In this document: positions 1 through 8,483 of the stretch, in pieces
Layout of the letters: every line of letters begins with the position of its first letter
Numbering within the stretch: position 1 is the first letter of the stretch
Assembly: GCF_015277815.1 (NCBI RefSeq)
Contig: NZ_CP063813.1
Coordinates: 682,001-746,000, forward strand
DNA from: Microbacterium atlanticum
GTDB lineage: Bacteria; Actinomycetota; Actinomycetes; Actinomycetales; Microbacteriaceae
Length of the DNA stretch: 64,000 nucleotides
Direction of reading: 5' to 3'
Made by a program: the position numbers and the translations under genes
The notes under the pieces: model-generated
What the model saw: only the letters and a program-made list of their open reading frames with translations
The model's database searches: none
Told to the model about the DNA's origin: nothing

Positions 1-53
1 CCGCTGTTCTCGCCTGATCTGGGCAATCCTCGCGAGCCGCTCGTGAGGCGGTT

Positions 54-107
54 GTTACCCATCGTTTACGAACCCGGGCACATCATCGGCAAATTCTCCG
101 CTAGTGT
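54..107 (+). promoter_or_regulatory. Promoter with GTTAC direct-repeat box upstream of the LPXTG protein gene
   Basis: A GTTAC half-site (54-58) is followed after 5 nt by GTTTAC (64-69). A -10-like hexamer TAGTGT lies at 102-107, 33 nt from the end of the second half-site. The same block with the same distance recurs at 39468-39521. Direct GTTAC-type repeats resemble actinobacterial MtrA boxes; assignment to MtrA is inference. No convincing -35 is visible, which fits an activator-dependent promoter. The rest of 1-215 holds no gene I can support. Confidence 0.5.
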
Positions 108-215
108 TCAGGGAGCGGGCTCGTCCCCGCGGATGGGTTTCGGCTCGTCCATTGCTCTCGATCGACGAAGGCGTGCGGTCGAGGGAGTCCTTTTCCGGAT
201 CTGTTGGGAGTGTCC

Positions 216-749
216 GTGATCAAGAAGTCCTTTGCTGCGCTCGCCATCGCCGGCGCACTCGTTTTCGGTGGCGCCGCCGGTGCCGCCGTTGCTGACCCCT
301 ACCCGCCGGAAGGCGGCGTGACGGCCAGCGACACCACGCCCGCTCCGGGCCAGTCGGTCGTGCTGCGTGTGACCGGCATCGAGGGTGAGACCTCGGCGAC
401 GTTCAGCATCACGTCCGGCCCCGCCGGCGCGTCGCTCGCCTCGATCGTCTTCGCCTCGGCGGGCACGTCGGTCACCAAGCCCGTCGTCAACGGCACGGCC
501 GAGGCCAGCTTCACGGCCAGCGCCTCGGGCACCTATGTCATCGCCGTCACCGGCGGCAGCGGCGCCAACCTCGGCAGCATCACGCTGACCGTCGGTTCGG
601 CCGCGGGCGCCGGCGGCAGCGGCACGCTGCCCGCCACGGGTGGCGCGGTTCCGGCCGCGGCCATCTGGGTCGGCGTCGGCGCGCTGGGTCTCGGCGGCAT
701 CGCCGTCGCGGCAGGCGTCGCACGCAAGCGCGCTGCGAGCAGCCGCTGA
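216..749 (+). CDS. LPXTG-anchored small surface protein
   Basis: A 177-residue exported protein likely attached to the cell wall by sortase. The first about 26 residues form a signal peptide (KK, hydrophobic stretch, AVA before D). A secreted Thr/Ser/Gly/Ala-rich domain with beta-strand character follows. The C-terminus has the sorting signal LPATG (about residues 138-142), a hydrophobic segment and an RKR-containing tail. The GTG at 216 is preferred because GGGAG (206-210) lies 5 nt upstream; a TTG at 204 would add four residues and lose this ribosome site. The binding partner or role of the outer domain is not recognisable. A strong hairpin terminator follows. The GTTAC-repeat promoter upstream suggests control by a cell-envelope regulator. 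Confidence 0.85.
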   Translation: MIKKSFAALAIAGALVFGGAAGAAVADPYPPEGGVTASDTTPAPGQSVVLRVTGIEGETSATFSITSGPAGASLASIVFASAGTSVTKPVVNGTAEASFTASASGTYVIAVTGGSGANLGSITLTVGSAAGAGGSGTLPATGGAVPAAAIWVGVGALGLGGIAVAAGVARKRAASSR

Positions 750-761
750 GCAACATCCGCA

Positions 762-800
762 CGAGGGTCGGGAGCGCGAGCTCCCGGCCCTCGTCGTTTG
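762..800 (+). terminator. Intrinsic terminator after the LPXTG gene
   Basis: Fourteen-bp stem (762-775 with 780-793, one G-T pair) closed by a GCGA loop (776-779), a GNRA-type tetraloop, followed by a short T-rich stretch. It separates the LPXTG gene from the protease gene. Confidence 0.75.
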
Positions 801-811
801 CCCGGCCGGGC

Positions 812-1492
812 GTGGCGCTCGCGGCGGCGGCGGTCGGATTCGCCGTCGCGCTGTTCGTGGCTGTGGGTTACCCGCTCTGGCGTCGCCAGCTGTGGATGCT
901 GCCCGACACCGCCCTCGTCGCCATCGACGTGATCGCCCTGCTGTTGTCTCTGGTGGTCGCGATCGCCGTCGGCGCGACGCTCGCCGCCGCGCCGGGTCGG
1001 CGGACGGGCGCGCTCGGGCTCGCCGCCACGCGCACCATATATATAGCGCTCGGCATTGCGTCGGGTCTCGTCATGCGGGCGATCGTCGAGCTGCTCTGGC
1101 CGTCGGCCGGCAGCATCGGCGGGTCCTTCGGCGGCGACGCGCTGCTTGCGGCCGTCATCGCGGTGATCGGCGTGGTGCTGGTCGGGCCCGTCGTCGAGGA
1201 GCTGTTCTTCCGCGGGCTCATGCAGCGCAGCCTGCTGCAGGTGGTGACGGGGGATGCCGAGAACCGTTCGCCCCTCGCCGCTGCAGCGGTGATCTTCATC
1301 ACGACGGCAGCCTTCGCGGCGCTGCATCTGGCACCCGCCGGCGCCACCGTCTCGTGGGGCCTCGTGGCCGGCGTCGCCCTCACGGGTGTCGTGTGCGGAA
1401 TTCTGGCCGTCGCGTCGCGGTCGACCTGGCCGGCGATCGCGGCGCACATCACTTTCAACGCCGGGGGCGTGATCGCTCTGGTGGTCCGCTGA
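812..1492 (+). CDS. CPBP (CAAX/Abi type) intramembrane metalloprotease
   Basis: A 226-residue polytopic membrane protein of the CPBP family, whose members are membrane-embedded glutamate/histidine proteases. The family motifs are all present: EExxxR at E129-E130-R134, FxxxH at F168-H172 and HxxxN at H212-N216. About six to seven hydrophobic segments are visible. The substrate is unknown; bacterial members have been linked to bacteriocin self-immunity and processing of membrane proteins. GTG at 812 is the first in-frame start after the preceding terminator and no clear ribosome site is present, so the start is uncertain. Codons near 1035-1045 include two ATA in an AT-rich run, odd for this genome. 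Confidence 0.85.
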   Translation: MALAAAAVGFAVALFVAVGYPLWRRQLWMLPDTALVAIDVIALLLSLVVAIAVGATLAAAPGRRTGALGLAATRTIYIALGIASGLVMRAIVELLWPSAGSIGGSFGGDALLAAVIAVIGVVLVGPVVEELFFRGLMQRSLLQVVTGDAENRSPLAAAAVIFITTAAFAALHLAPAGATVSWGLVAGVALTGVVCGILAVASRSTWPAIAAHITFNAGGVIALVVR

Positions 1493-1889
1493 GCCGCGCG
1501 TGGGCTTGCTCAGAGCGGCCTTTGTGCGCAGCGACTCGAGCGCTGGGTGAGAAACCGCTCATCCGCGAAATCTCGCGGATTCTTCTGGTTGTCGCGCCGG
1601 GGTGCAGGCAGTATGTTTGCCCTGACGCAGACGCCGGGGAACGTGCCCGAGCAGAACCCGAAGAAAGCGCCGCGTTCGACCCGTATGCATGCTCTGGGGC
1701 TTCGGCATGCAGTCAGGCGCTCCGTCTCACTCTTCGTGAACCTGGGGCGGCGGCGGAATCGTGCCCAACCACGGTTCCGCCGCTTCTGTGTTTCGGGGTG
1801 TCGGTCGCGGCTGGGACGGTCGGAGGCAGTGGGCGGGCCGGGTGTAGTCTGGCGCGAATCGGCCGTGACTTTTAGGGAGGGCGCGCGCC
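1493..1889. other. Intergenic region with two hairpins and a promoter
   Basis: This 397-bp stretch has no gene I can support. It holds a perfect 8-bp palindrome (1561-1580, loop AATC), a strong terminator-like hairpin (1750-1783) and a -10-like TAGTCT at 1845-1850 that probably drives the following gene. An open frame from an ATG at 1612 has Arg-rich, shadow-like composition, and I do not call it. Confidence 0.5.
1750..1793 (+). terminator. Intrinsic terminator-like hairpin
   Basis: Fourteen-bp stem (1750-1763 with 1770-1783, one T-G pair), 6-nt loop, then TTCTGTGTTT. No gene immediately upstream on this strand uses it, so it may end a long transcript from the protease gene or an unannotated small RNA. 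Confidence 0.55.
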
Positions 1890-3158
1890 GTGGTCCGCAT
1901 ACCCGGAAGCGGCGAACCCAGCCGCGACGAGAATGCGTCATCGGAGGCTGTCCGCGTCGACGATGGCGCTGATCGAACGCGCTCTCTGGCCGAGCTCTTC
2001 GGCACTTCGGTCGCCGCCCCCGACACCGCGCGCGCTGACGACGGGGGTGAGGCCGACCGGCTCGCGGCGTTCTTCGCGAGCGCGAAGGAAGACGCACCGG
2101 CTCTCGTGGAGCAGCACGCAGCGGTCGTCCCGCCGGCGACGTCGCCGCTGCACGCGCCCGTCAGCTCGCCGGATCTCTCGGTCCTGCTCGCGCCCACCGT
2201 CCCACTCGACGTCGCGCCGGTCGCATCGGCAGTCCCTACCGAACTCGCTCCGCCACCGCGCGAACGGCGGAAGTGGGGGAAGGGCGCGGGGTGGGCCGTC
2301 GGCGTCTCGATCGCGCTCGTCGTCGGCCTCGTGGGTGCCGGCATCTGGGTGTGGCAGCAGGTCCAGGCGCAGGACGACGAGCTCTCCGCCGCGGCCGCGG
2401 AGTTCGAGACGGCAGCCGACGCGGCCGACGACCCGGTGCCGGCGATGCAGACGGCGTACGCCGAGTACGACGCTACCGCGACGGCCGCACGCGCGGCCGC
2501 CGACAGCGCGACGCCCGCGCTCGCGGCGGTGGTCGGGATGAGCGACCAGGCGGCGCTCGACGCCGCGAACGCGGCCGCCGCCTCTCTCGTTGCACTGCTC
2601 GACGCGACGACGCTGCCGGACCCGCCACCCGCCTATGTCGCCCCCGACGTCGCGACGCTCGACGACGTTGCGGCCGCCGACAACGCGGCAGCCGACGCGC
2701 GTTCCTACGCCGATGAGGTGGAGGCCGTGACCGAGCAGGTGACCGCGGCGACCGCGGCGGTGACCGAACACGTCACGGCGCTCGCCGAAGCGCAGGGCGC
2801 GCTCGGTGCATCCCTTCCCGCGACCGCCGAGACGATCGTCGCCGCGAACGACCTCGCGGAGCAGAGCCTTCAGGATGCCGTCCTCGCCGCAGCGGCCGCG
2901 GTCGGTGCCGCGCAAGCCGCGGGATCCAGCGGCGACGCCGAGCTGCTCGCCTACGCCGCCGCCGTCACCGCGCTGCGCGAGGATCAGCTGCGCGCCGAGG
3001 AGGAGGCATCCCGTCGCCCTGTCCCACCGCCTCCGGCGCCCGAGCCCGGCCCTGCCCCCGTCGAGCCGCAGCCGGCGCCCCAGCCCGAGCCGGCTCCGGT
3101 CCCCGAGCCGACGCCGCCCCCCGAGCCGATCGTCACGCCGCCGCCGGTCGTGCCGTGA
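1890..3158 (+). CDS. Unknown single-pass membrane protein with Ala-rich helical and Pro-rich C-terminal regions
   Basis: A 422-residue protein I do not recognise. Residues 1-125 are hydrophilic and probably cytoplasmic, ending in a basic RERRKWGKG patch. Residues about 134-156 form one transmembrane helix. Residues 160-370 are extremely Ala-rich and acidic, predicted long helices or coiled coil outside the membrane. The last 50 residues are Pro/Glu/Val-rich repeats (PEP, PAP) like a wall-spanning tail. The GTG start at 1890 follows AGGGAGG (1874-1880) at 9 nt, and a TAGTCT -10 lies at 1845-1850. The layout suggests a surface or wall-associated structural protein; that is inference. Confidence 0.7.
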   Translation: MVRIPGSGEPSRDENASSEAVRVDDGADRTRSLAELFGTSVAAPDTARADDGGEADRLAAFFASAKEDAPALVEQHAAVVPPATSPLHAPVSSPDLSVLLAPTVPLDVAPVASAVPTELAPPPRERRKWGKGAGWAVGVSIALVVGLVGAGIWVWQQVQAQDDELSAAAAEFETAADAADDPVPAMQTAYAEYDATATAARAAADSATPALAAVVGMSDQAALDAANAAAASLVALLDATTLPDPPPAYVAPDVATLDDVAAADNAAADARSYADEVEAVTEQVTAATAAVTEHVTALAEAQGALGASLPATAETIVAANDLAEQSLQDAVLAAAAAVGAAQAAGSSGDAELLAYAAAVTALREDQLRAEEEASRRPVPPPPAPEPGPAPVEPQPAPQPEPAPVPEPTPPPEPIVTPPPVVP

Positions 3159-3179
3159 CCGGGGCGTCGGCCGCGTGGT

Positions 3180-3208
3180 TTGGACGAGGCATCCGTCTGT
3201 CGTAGTAT
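3180..3208 (+). promoter_or_regulatory. Sigma-70 type promoter of rplM-rpsI
   Basis: TTGGAC (3180-3185), 17-nt spacer, TAGTAT (3203-3208). It is one of the best consensus matches in the window, as expected for ribosomal protein genes. Confidence 0.75.
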
Positions 3209-3214
3209 TGATCT

Positions 3215-3350
3215 TTGGTGTCCGGCTCAGCTGACTCGGCATCACGAACGTGAGCCCTCCACTGGCGTGTTTCTCCGGTCATCGATCGGGAAACCACCCC
3301 GGAGTGGGATTCACGAACCTCTCCGTTCGAATCAAGAAAGCAGCACTACT
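3215..3350 (+). promoter_or_regulatory. Long 5' leader of rplM, possible autoregulatory leader
   Basis: About 135 nt lie between the predicted transcription start and the rplM GTG. A hairpin forms at 3269-3294 (GTTTC/GAAAC arms with an inner CCG/CGG). L13 leaders that bind the ribosomal protein are known in other bacteria; whether this is one is inference. Confidence 0.35.
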
Positions 3351-3797
3351 GTGACGCGCACTTACACCCCCAAGGCTGGCGAAGCCCAGCGCGAGTGGCT
3401 GGTCATCGACGCGACCGACGTCGTCCTCGGCCGTCTCGCCTCGCACGCCGCCGCCCTGCTCCGCGGCAAGCACAAGCCGACGTTCGCCCCCCACGTCGAC
3501 CAGGGCGACTTCGTCATCATCATCAACGCCGAGAAGGTGGCCCTCACCGGTCAGAAGCTCGAGCAGAAGAAGGCCTACCGCCACTCGGGCTACCCGGGCG
3601 GCCTGAAGTCGGTCACCTACTCGGAGCTCCTCGAGAAGAACCCCGTCCGCGCCGTGGAGAAGGCCGTGCGCGGCATGCTCCCCAAGAACACGCTCGGTCG
3701 CGACCAGCTGTCGAAGCTCAAGGTCTACCGCGGTGCTGAGCACCCCCACGCGGCGCAGAAGCCCACCGCGTACGTTTTCGACCAGGTCGCCCAGTAA
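3351..3797 (+). CDS. rplM: 50S ribosomal protein L13
   Basis: A 148-residue protein, the normal length for L13, which binds 23S rRNA early in large-subunit assembly. The family signature [10 protein letters not shown] and the conserved C-terminal [10 protein letters not shown] segment are present. The GTG at 3351 is chosen because translation from it begins with the typical actinobacterial [11 protein letters not shown]; longer in-frame readings run into the leader. It is the first gene of a two-gene operon with rpsI, 25 nt downstream. A consensus promoter lies 143 nt upstream. Confidence 0.98.
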   Translation: MTRTYTPKAGEAQREWLVIDATDVVLGRLASHAAALLRGKHKPTFAPHVDQGDFVIIINAEKVALTGQKLEQKKAYRHSGYPGGLKSVTYSELLEKNPVRAVEKAVRGMLPKNTLGRDQLSKLKVYRGAEHPHAAQKPTAYVFDQVAQ

Positions 3798-3822
3798 GCG
3801 CCGCACAGAACAGGACACACTG

Positions 3823-4299
3823 ATGGCGAACATCGAAGAAACCCCCACGAGCTACTCCACCGAGTCCCAGGTCGATGAGACCGTCGTCGCCGCCGAGCGC
3901 CCCGTGCTCTCGGTCTCGGGCGCCGCGGTGGGTCGCCGCAAGCAGGCCATCGCCCGCGTGCGCGTCGTCCCCGGTTCGGGCACCATCACGGTGAACGGCC
4001 GCACCCTCGAGGACTACTTCCCCAACAAGCTGCACCAGCAGCTCATCACCGACCCGTTCACGGTGCTCAACCTCACCGGCGCCTACGACGTCATCGCCCG
4101 CATCTCGGGCGGTGGCGACTCGGGCCAGGCCGGCGCGCTGCGTCTGGGCATCGCCCGTGCGCTCAACGAGATCGACGTCGAGAACAACCGCCCGACCCTC
4201 AAGAAGGCCGGCTTCCTCTCGCGCGACGCCCGCGTCATCGAGCGCAAGAAGGCCGGTCTCAAGAAGGCCCGCAAGGCGCCGCAGTACTCGAAGCGCTGA
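3823..4299 (+). CDS. rpsI: 30S ribosomal protein S9
   Basis: A 158-residue S9 protein whose C-terminal tail (ending KAPQYSKR) reaches the decoding site. The core contains [10 protein letters not shown], the [10 protein letters not shown] loop and the [11 protein letters not shown] basic tail. An N-terminal extension of about 28 residues, rich in Glu/Thr/Ser, is typical of actinobacterial S9. ATG at 3823 is preceded by AGGA in the 25-nt gap after rplM. Co-transcribed with rplM. The glmM ATG follows 16 nt after the stop, so read-through into glmM is likely. Confidence 0.98.
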   Translation: MANIEETPTSYSTESQVDETVVAAERPVLSVSGAAVGRRKQAIARVRVVPGSGTITVNGRTLEDYFPNKLHQQLITDPFTVLNLTGAYDVIARISGGGDSGQAGALRLGIARALNEIDVENNRPTLKKAGFLSRDARVIERKKAGLKKARKAPQYSKR

Positions 4300-4315
4300 T
4301 CGGCTTCACCTCCGC

Positions 4316-5671
4316 ATGCCGATCTTTGGCACGGATGGCGTGAGGGGGCTGGCCAACGGCCCCCTCACCGCCGATCTCGCACTGTCCCTGGCCCAGGCGA
4401 CCGCCGTCGTCCTGGGCCAGGGCCGTACGGCCGAGGCGCGTCGCGCCGCCGGCAAGCGCCTCACCGCCGTCGTCGCGCGCGACCCCCGCGTGTCGGGCGA
4501 GTTCCTCTCGGCCGCGGTCGAGGCAGGGCTGGCCTCGTCGGGCGTCGACGTCCTCGACGCCGGGGTGCTCCCCACGCCTGCCACGGCGTTCCTGATCGCC
4601 GACATGGATGCCGACTTCGGCGTCATGGTGTCGGCATCGCACAATCCCGCACCCGACAACGGCATCAAGATCTTCGCCCGCGGCGGCGTGAAGCTGCCCG
4701 ACATCGTCGAGCAGCGCATCGAGCACGCGATGCAGGGACCGAAGCTGCAGCCCACCGGGGCCGGCGTCGGCCGCATCCGCCGCTTCGCCGACGCCGAGGA
4801 CCGCTACGTCGTGCACCTGCTCGGCTCGCTGCCGCATCGCCTGGACGGGCTGCATGTGGTGCTCGACTGCGCCCACGGCGCGGCATCCGGAGTCTCTCCC
4901 GAGACCTTCAAGGACGCCGGCGCGAAGGTCACCGTCATCGGCGCCGACCCTGACGGCCTCAACATCAACGACGGTGTCGGATCCACGCACCTCGACCTGC
5001 TCGCCGAGCACGTCGTGCGCGTCGGCGCGGACGTCGGCATCGCCCACGACGGCGACGCCGACCGCTGCCTCGCCGTCGACGCATCGGGACGCGTGGTGGA
5101 CGGCGACCAGATCATGGCGATCCTCGCGGTGGCGATGAAGGAGCGGGGCGCCCTCAAGGACGACACGCTCGTCGCCACCGTCATGAGCAACCTCGGCCTG
5201 CACCGCGCGATGGACGCCCACGGCATCCGCGTCGAGACGACCGCCGTCGGCGACCGCTACGTGCTCGAGGCGATGAACCAGAAGGGCTACTCGCTGGGCG
5301 GCGAGCAGTCCGGGCACGTCATCATGAGCGAGTTCGCCACCACCGGAGACGGGCTGCTCACCGGCCTGCACCTCGTGGCTGAGATGGCCCGCACCGGGCG
5401 CTCGCTGGCCGAGCTCGCCTCGGTGATGACGGTGTACCCGCAGGTGCTCGTGAACGTGAAGGGCGTCGACCGCACGCGCGTCGGCGACGAGATCGTTCAG
5501 GATGCCGTCGCCCGCGCCACCGCGGAGCTCGGCCTCTCAGGGCGCGTGCTCCTGCGTCCGTCGGGCACCGAGCCGCTCGTGCGCGTCATGGTCGAGGCCG
5601 GGTCCGAGGACGACGCCCGCCGCCACGCCGACCGCCTCGCCGACGTCGTGCGGGAGCGCTTGGCGCTGTAG
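4316..5671 (+). CDS. glmM: Phosphoglucosamine mutase
   Basis: A 451-residue enzyme converting glucosamine-6-phosphate to glucosamine-1-phosphate for UDP-GlcNAc and cell-wall synthesis. It has the N-terminal [10 protein letters not shown] signature, the active-site phosphoserine loop SASHNP (S108), the metal-binding loop HDGDADR and the C-terminal phosphate-binding [10 protein letters not shown]. Length is normal for GlmM. ATG at 4316 gives the conserved N-terminus MPIFGTDG; upstream in-frame sequence overlaps rpsI and is not conserved. It follows rpsI by 16 nt, as in many actinobacteria. GlmS, the preceding pathway step, is encoded at 24959, separated by the fructan island. Confidence 0.98.
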   Translation: MPIFGTDGVRGLANGPLTADLALSLAQATAVVLGQGRTAEARRAAGKRLTAVVARDPRVSGEFLSAAVEAGLASSGVDVLDAGVLPTPATAFLIADMDADFGVMVSASHNPAPDNGIKIFARGGVKLPDIVEQRIEHAMQGPKLQPTGAGVGRIRRFADAEDRYVVHLLGSLPHRLDGLHVVLDCAHGAASGVSPETFKDAGAKVTVIGADPDGLNINDGVGSTHLDLLAEHVVRVGADVGIAHDGDADRCLAVDASGRVVDGDQIMAILAVAMKERGALKDDTLVATVMSNLGLHRAMDAHGIRVETTAVGDRYVLEAMNQKGYSLGGEQSGHVIMSEFATTGDGLLTGLHLVAEMARTGRSLAELASVMTVYPQVLVNVKGVDRTRVGDEIVQDAVARATAELGLSGRVLLRPSGTEPLVRVMVEAGSEDDARRHADRLADVVRERLAL

Positions 5672-5696
5672 GCCGGGTTCTCGGTCTGGTGTTTCG

Positions 5697-5730
5697 GGCC
5701 CGGGCGTTCTGAGGACGCCCGGGCCTTCGT
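5697..5730 (+). terminator. Terminator after glmM
   Basis: Eleven-bp GC stem (5697-5707 with 5715-5725) with a 7-nt loop, followed by TTCGTGTGTG. Confidence 0.6.
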
Positions 5731-5785
5731 GTGTGCCGGGGAGGTCCCTGGGCGGTCCGGTGCTTGGTGAGTGGGGCTCGTTCGT

Positions 5786-6279
5786 GAGTCGCCAAGACAC
5801 GCCGGTTGCGGGCGCGGTGTGCGGCGTGTCTTGGCGACTCGCGTGGTGGGGAGCTCGGCGAGCTGTCACCCGGGGCGGGCGGGGCTCGGCGAGGGGGAAG
5901 CTTGGCGAGTTCTCACGCTCGGTCTTTGCGCAGGGCTGACGTGCCGCCCGGGTGCCGTGCCTCGTGAGTCGCCAAGACACGCCGGTGCCGATCGCGCCGC
6001 GCGGCGTGTCTTGGCGACTCGGCGAGGGGGAAGCTTGGCGAGTTCTCACGCTCGGCCTTGCGCGGGGCGGACGTGCCGCCCGGGTGTCGTGCCTCGTGAG
6101 TCGCCAAAACACGCCGGTGCCGATCGCGCCGCGCGGCGTGTCTTGGCGACTCGGCGAGGGGGAAGCTCGGCGAGGTGTCACGCGCGGTCTCGCGCGGGGC
6201 GGACGTGTCGCCCCGGGGCTTCGTGAGTCGCCAAGACACGCCGGTGCCAGCTGCGGCGGTCGGCGTGTCTTGGCGACTC
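5786..6279. repeat. Array of four 55-nt palindromic elements (family A)
   Basis: Copies at 5786-5840, 5966-6020, 6098-6152 and 6225-6279 each measure exactly 55 nt. Each begins GAGTCGCCAAGACACGCC, ends GGCGTGTCTTGGCGACTC and has a variable 19-nt centre, so each can form an 18-bp or longer stem. The third copy has one arm mismatch (AAAAC for AAGAC). The DNA between copies is also repeated (GGCGAGGGGGAAGCT..., GTGCCGCCCGGGTG...). Three further copies lie at 24514-24788. This looks like a REP-like or miniature palindromic element; no associated transposase is in the window. Confidence 0.85.
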
Positions 6280-6396
6280 GCGTGGCGCGCGGGGCGGGCC
6301 GGGGCGGGGCGCGGAGCTCGGGGATTTGTCACGGTCGGCGGGGCTTCGCCGCGGTGGTCGCCGGGGCTAGCCTGGGGGCATCCGGGAGGAGCCATC

Positions 6397-7236
6397 GTGG
6401 GTGAAGCCATCGTCGTCGGGATCACGGATGCCGCGGTCTCGCGTCGCGCGGTCGACTGGGCCGCGCAGCGCGCGAGGGAGCGTCGGCAGCCGCTCGAGCT
6501 GCTGACCGTCGTGGGCGGTGCGGTCGGTGCCGTGGGGGAGGACGCCGTCCTCGATGCGGCACTCGAGGCCGCTCGCGGACACGTGGAGGGCGAGGCATCC
6601 CGCATCTCCGCCGACGGACTGGACGTGCGCACGCGGGTGGAACGCGGCAATCCCGTGGCGAAGCTGCTGGATGCCTCGTCGCACGCGGCGCTGCTCGTGA
6701 TCGGGAGCGATTACCGCGGGCCGGGATCGGGACCCGCGCGCGGCGCGCACGGCGTGCGCATCGCGGCCGGAGCGCACTGTCCGGTCGTCGTCGTGCCCGA
6801 CGTCGACACGGCCGGACGCGCCGGGGTGGTCGTCGGCGTCGACGGATCGCCGGTCTCGGAGAAGGCCGTCGCGTTCGCCGCCGCGGAGGCCGACCGCCTC
6901 GGCGAGCCGCTCGTCGCCGTCGCCGTGTGGACGCCGCTGGAGGTCCCGCGGAACATGGCGGTGTATCCCGCGGAGTACCTCGAGAACATGCAGAAGCTGA
7001 CCGCCGAGGCGCTCGGGCTGTCGCTCGCCGGTCTCGCCTCGAAGTACCCCGACCTCGAGATCGTGCGGAAGGTCGAGCGGGGGTATCCGTCGCAGATCAT
7101 CAACGAACTCGCCGCGTCCGCGCGGCTCGCGGTGGTGGGGTCCCACGGGCGAGGCGCGCTCGCGCGGTTCCTGCTCGGGTCGATCAGCCAGGAGGTGCTC
7201 GCGCGTCTCGCGACGGTGACGGCTGTCGTGCGCTGA
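6397..7236 (+). CDS. Universal stress protein, tandem UspA domains
   Basis: A 279-residue cytoplasmic protein made of two UspA domains (about residues 1-140 and 145-279). The second domain starts VVVGVDGSPVSEKA and carries the nucleotide-binding GSHGRGALARFLLGS pattern; the first has GSDYRGPGSG. Two-domain Usps of actinobacteria bind ATP and respond to starvation, hypoxia or redox stress. GTG at 6397 follows GGGAGGA (6384-6390) at 6 nt, and TAGCCT (6368-6373) is a good -10. It is a single-gene unit just after the palindrome array. Confidence 0.92.
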   Translation: MGEAIVVGITDAAVSRRAVDWAAQRARERRQPLELLTVVGGAVGAVGEDAVLDAALEAARGHVEGEASRISADGLDVRTRVERGNPVAKLLDASSHAALLVIGSDYRGPGSGPARGAHGVRIAAGAHCPVVVVPDVDTAGRAGVVVGVDGSPVSEKAVAFAAAEADRLGEPLVAVAVWTPLEVPRNMAVYPAEYLENMQKLTAEALGLSLAGLASKYPDLEIVRKVERGYPSQIINELAASARLAVVGSHGRGALARFLLGSISQEVLARLATVTAVVR

Positions 7237-7316
7237 GGATCGTCGTTCGATAGCGGTTGTCGCGGCCCCGGGCCCGGCGACGCGGCGATGAGTGCGGCGC
7301 GGCCTAACCTGGAGGG

Positions 7317-8366
7317 GTGGGGAACGGCTCGGCAACCGGCAGCGGACGCGCGCGCGTCAGCGACGTCGCCGCGGCCGCCGGCGTATCCCCGACGACCGTT
7401 TCGCACGCGCTGAGCGGCGCCCGCGCCGTCAACGCCGAGACGCGCGAGCGCATCCTCGCCGTCGCCCGCGAGCTCGGATATGTGCCCGATCGCGTGGCGA
7501 GCGGACTCCGCCGTCGGCGCACGGGCGTCGTCGGCCTCATCGGCGACGACCTTGCGGCGACGCCCTTCGCCGGCCGCATCATCGAGGGCGCCCGGCGCGC
7601 CGGGCTCGAGCGCGACGTGCTGCTCATGGTCGCCGAGAGCGGCGGCGACGCCGACGTCGAGCGGGATCTCGTCGCGCGATTCCTCGCACAGCGGGTCGAC
7701 GGCCTGCTCATCGCCCGCATGTACCACCAGCGCGTCGACCGACCGGCCGTGCCCGCCGAGGTTCCGGTGGTGCTCGTCGACGCGGCGCCCGAGCCCGGGT
7801 GGGAGGTCGACGCCGTCGTGCCCGACGAGGCGCAGATCGCGACGCTCGCCTGCGAGCGGCTCACGCGGGCCGGGCACCGCGACATCGCCTACATCGGCAC
7901 GACCGACGAGTCGCGCGCCGCCCGCGGGCGCCTCATCGGCATCCGCTCCGCGCTCGGCGACGAGGGCATCGCCCTGGGCGACGACCGGCTCGAGTTCTGC
8001 TCGTCCGACGCGGCCGGCGGACGCGACGCCGCGGGACGTCTCCTCGACGGACCCATGCCGCCGACCGCGGTCATCTGCTTCAACGACCAGATCGCCATGG
8101 GCGTGATGCAGGCGGCGGCGAGGCGCGGCATCCGTGTTCCCGAAGGTCTCTCGGTCGTCGGCATCGACGATCTGCACCCCGTCGCCGACGCGCTCGACCC
8201 GGGTCTGACGACCGTCGCGCTGCCGCACGACGAGATGGGGCGGTGGGGGATGACGCGGCTGCTCGACCGCATCGACGGGACGGTGGCGGCACCGGCCGAG
8301 AGCCTGCATCTGCTGCGCGGGTGGCTGGTGGAGCGCGGATCGGTCGCGGCGCCGGCGCGGGTGTGA
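7317..8366 (+). CDS. LacI-family transcriptional regulator 1 of the fructan island
   Basis: A 349-residue regulator. The N-terminal helix-turn-helix (RVSDVAAAAGVSPTTVSHAL, about residues 13-32) and hinge are followed by a periplasmic-binding-protein-like sugar domain. It resembles the second LacI protein at 12734 (shared TTPFAGR/ATPFAGR, FNDQ/FNDR and VALPHDEMGRWGM/VALPHYDMGRWAM segments), so the two are paralogues. TAACCT (7305-7310) lies 6 nt before the GTG, indicating a leaderless transcript. It is convergent with the GH32 gene at 8484-10136. The effector is probably a fructose-containing sugar, by context only. Confidence 0.92.
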   Translation: MGNGSATGSGRARVSDVAAAAGVSPTTVSHALSGARAVNAETRERILAVARELGYVPDRVASGLRRRRTGVVGLIGDDLAATPFAGRIIEGARRAGLERDVLLMVAESGGDADVERDLVARFLAQRVDGLLIARMYHQRVDRPAVPAEVPVVLVDAAPEPGWEVDAVVPDEAQIATLACERLTRAGHRDIAYIGTTDESRAARGRLIGIRSALGDEGIALGDDRLEFCSSDAAGGRDAAGRLLDGPMPPTAVICFNDQIAMGVMQAAARRGIRVPEGLSVVGIDDLHPVADALDPGLTTVALPHDEMGRWGMTRLLDRIDGTVAAPAESLHLLRGWLVERGSVAAPARV

Positions 8367-8483
8367 GCGGGGCCGGGCGCGCGCCGATCGCGGCGTCGCT
8401 CTCGCCGTGTGCCGGCCGAGCTGGGCCGACCCCGCGGGAGAAACCCCGCACCGCCGGAGCATCGCGGGAATCCCCGCCCGCCC

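Larger units (their letters stand above)
5672..6396. other. Long intergenic region filled with palindromic repeats
   Basis: This 725-bp stretch between glmM and the universal stress gene has no supported gene. It holds the glmM terminator (5697-5725), four copies of a 55-nt palindrome embedded in a larger imperfect repeat (about 127-180 bp period), and a TAGCCT -10 element (6368-6373) for the stress protein gene. Open frames across it on both strands are by-products of the repeats. Confidence 0.8.

Noticed and set aside
1547..1972. Possible small gene from ATG 1612
   Set aside because: Arg-rich shadow-like composition, crosses a strong hairpin and overlaps the start of the 1890 gene; no ribosome site.
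3324..3340. GTTCGAATC resembling a tRNA T-loop before rplM
   Set aside because: Flanking bases do not pair as a T-stem and no cloverleaf can be drawn; it lies in the rplM leader.
5786..6279. CRISPR array
   Set aside because: Repeats are long palindromes with the variable part inside the repeat unit; spacing is irregular (180, 132, 127 nt), between-copy DNA is itself repeated, and no cas genes are present.
5940..6404. Open frames across the 55-nt arrays encoding repeated SRQDTPV...GVSWRL peptides
   Set aside because: They exist on both strands, only inside palindrome arrays, lack ribosome sites and have no domain; they are translation artefacts of the repeats.
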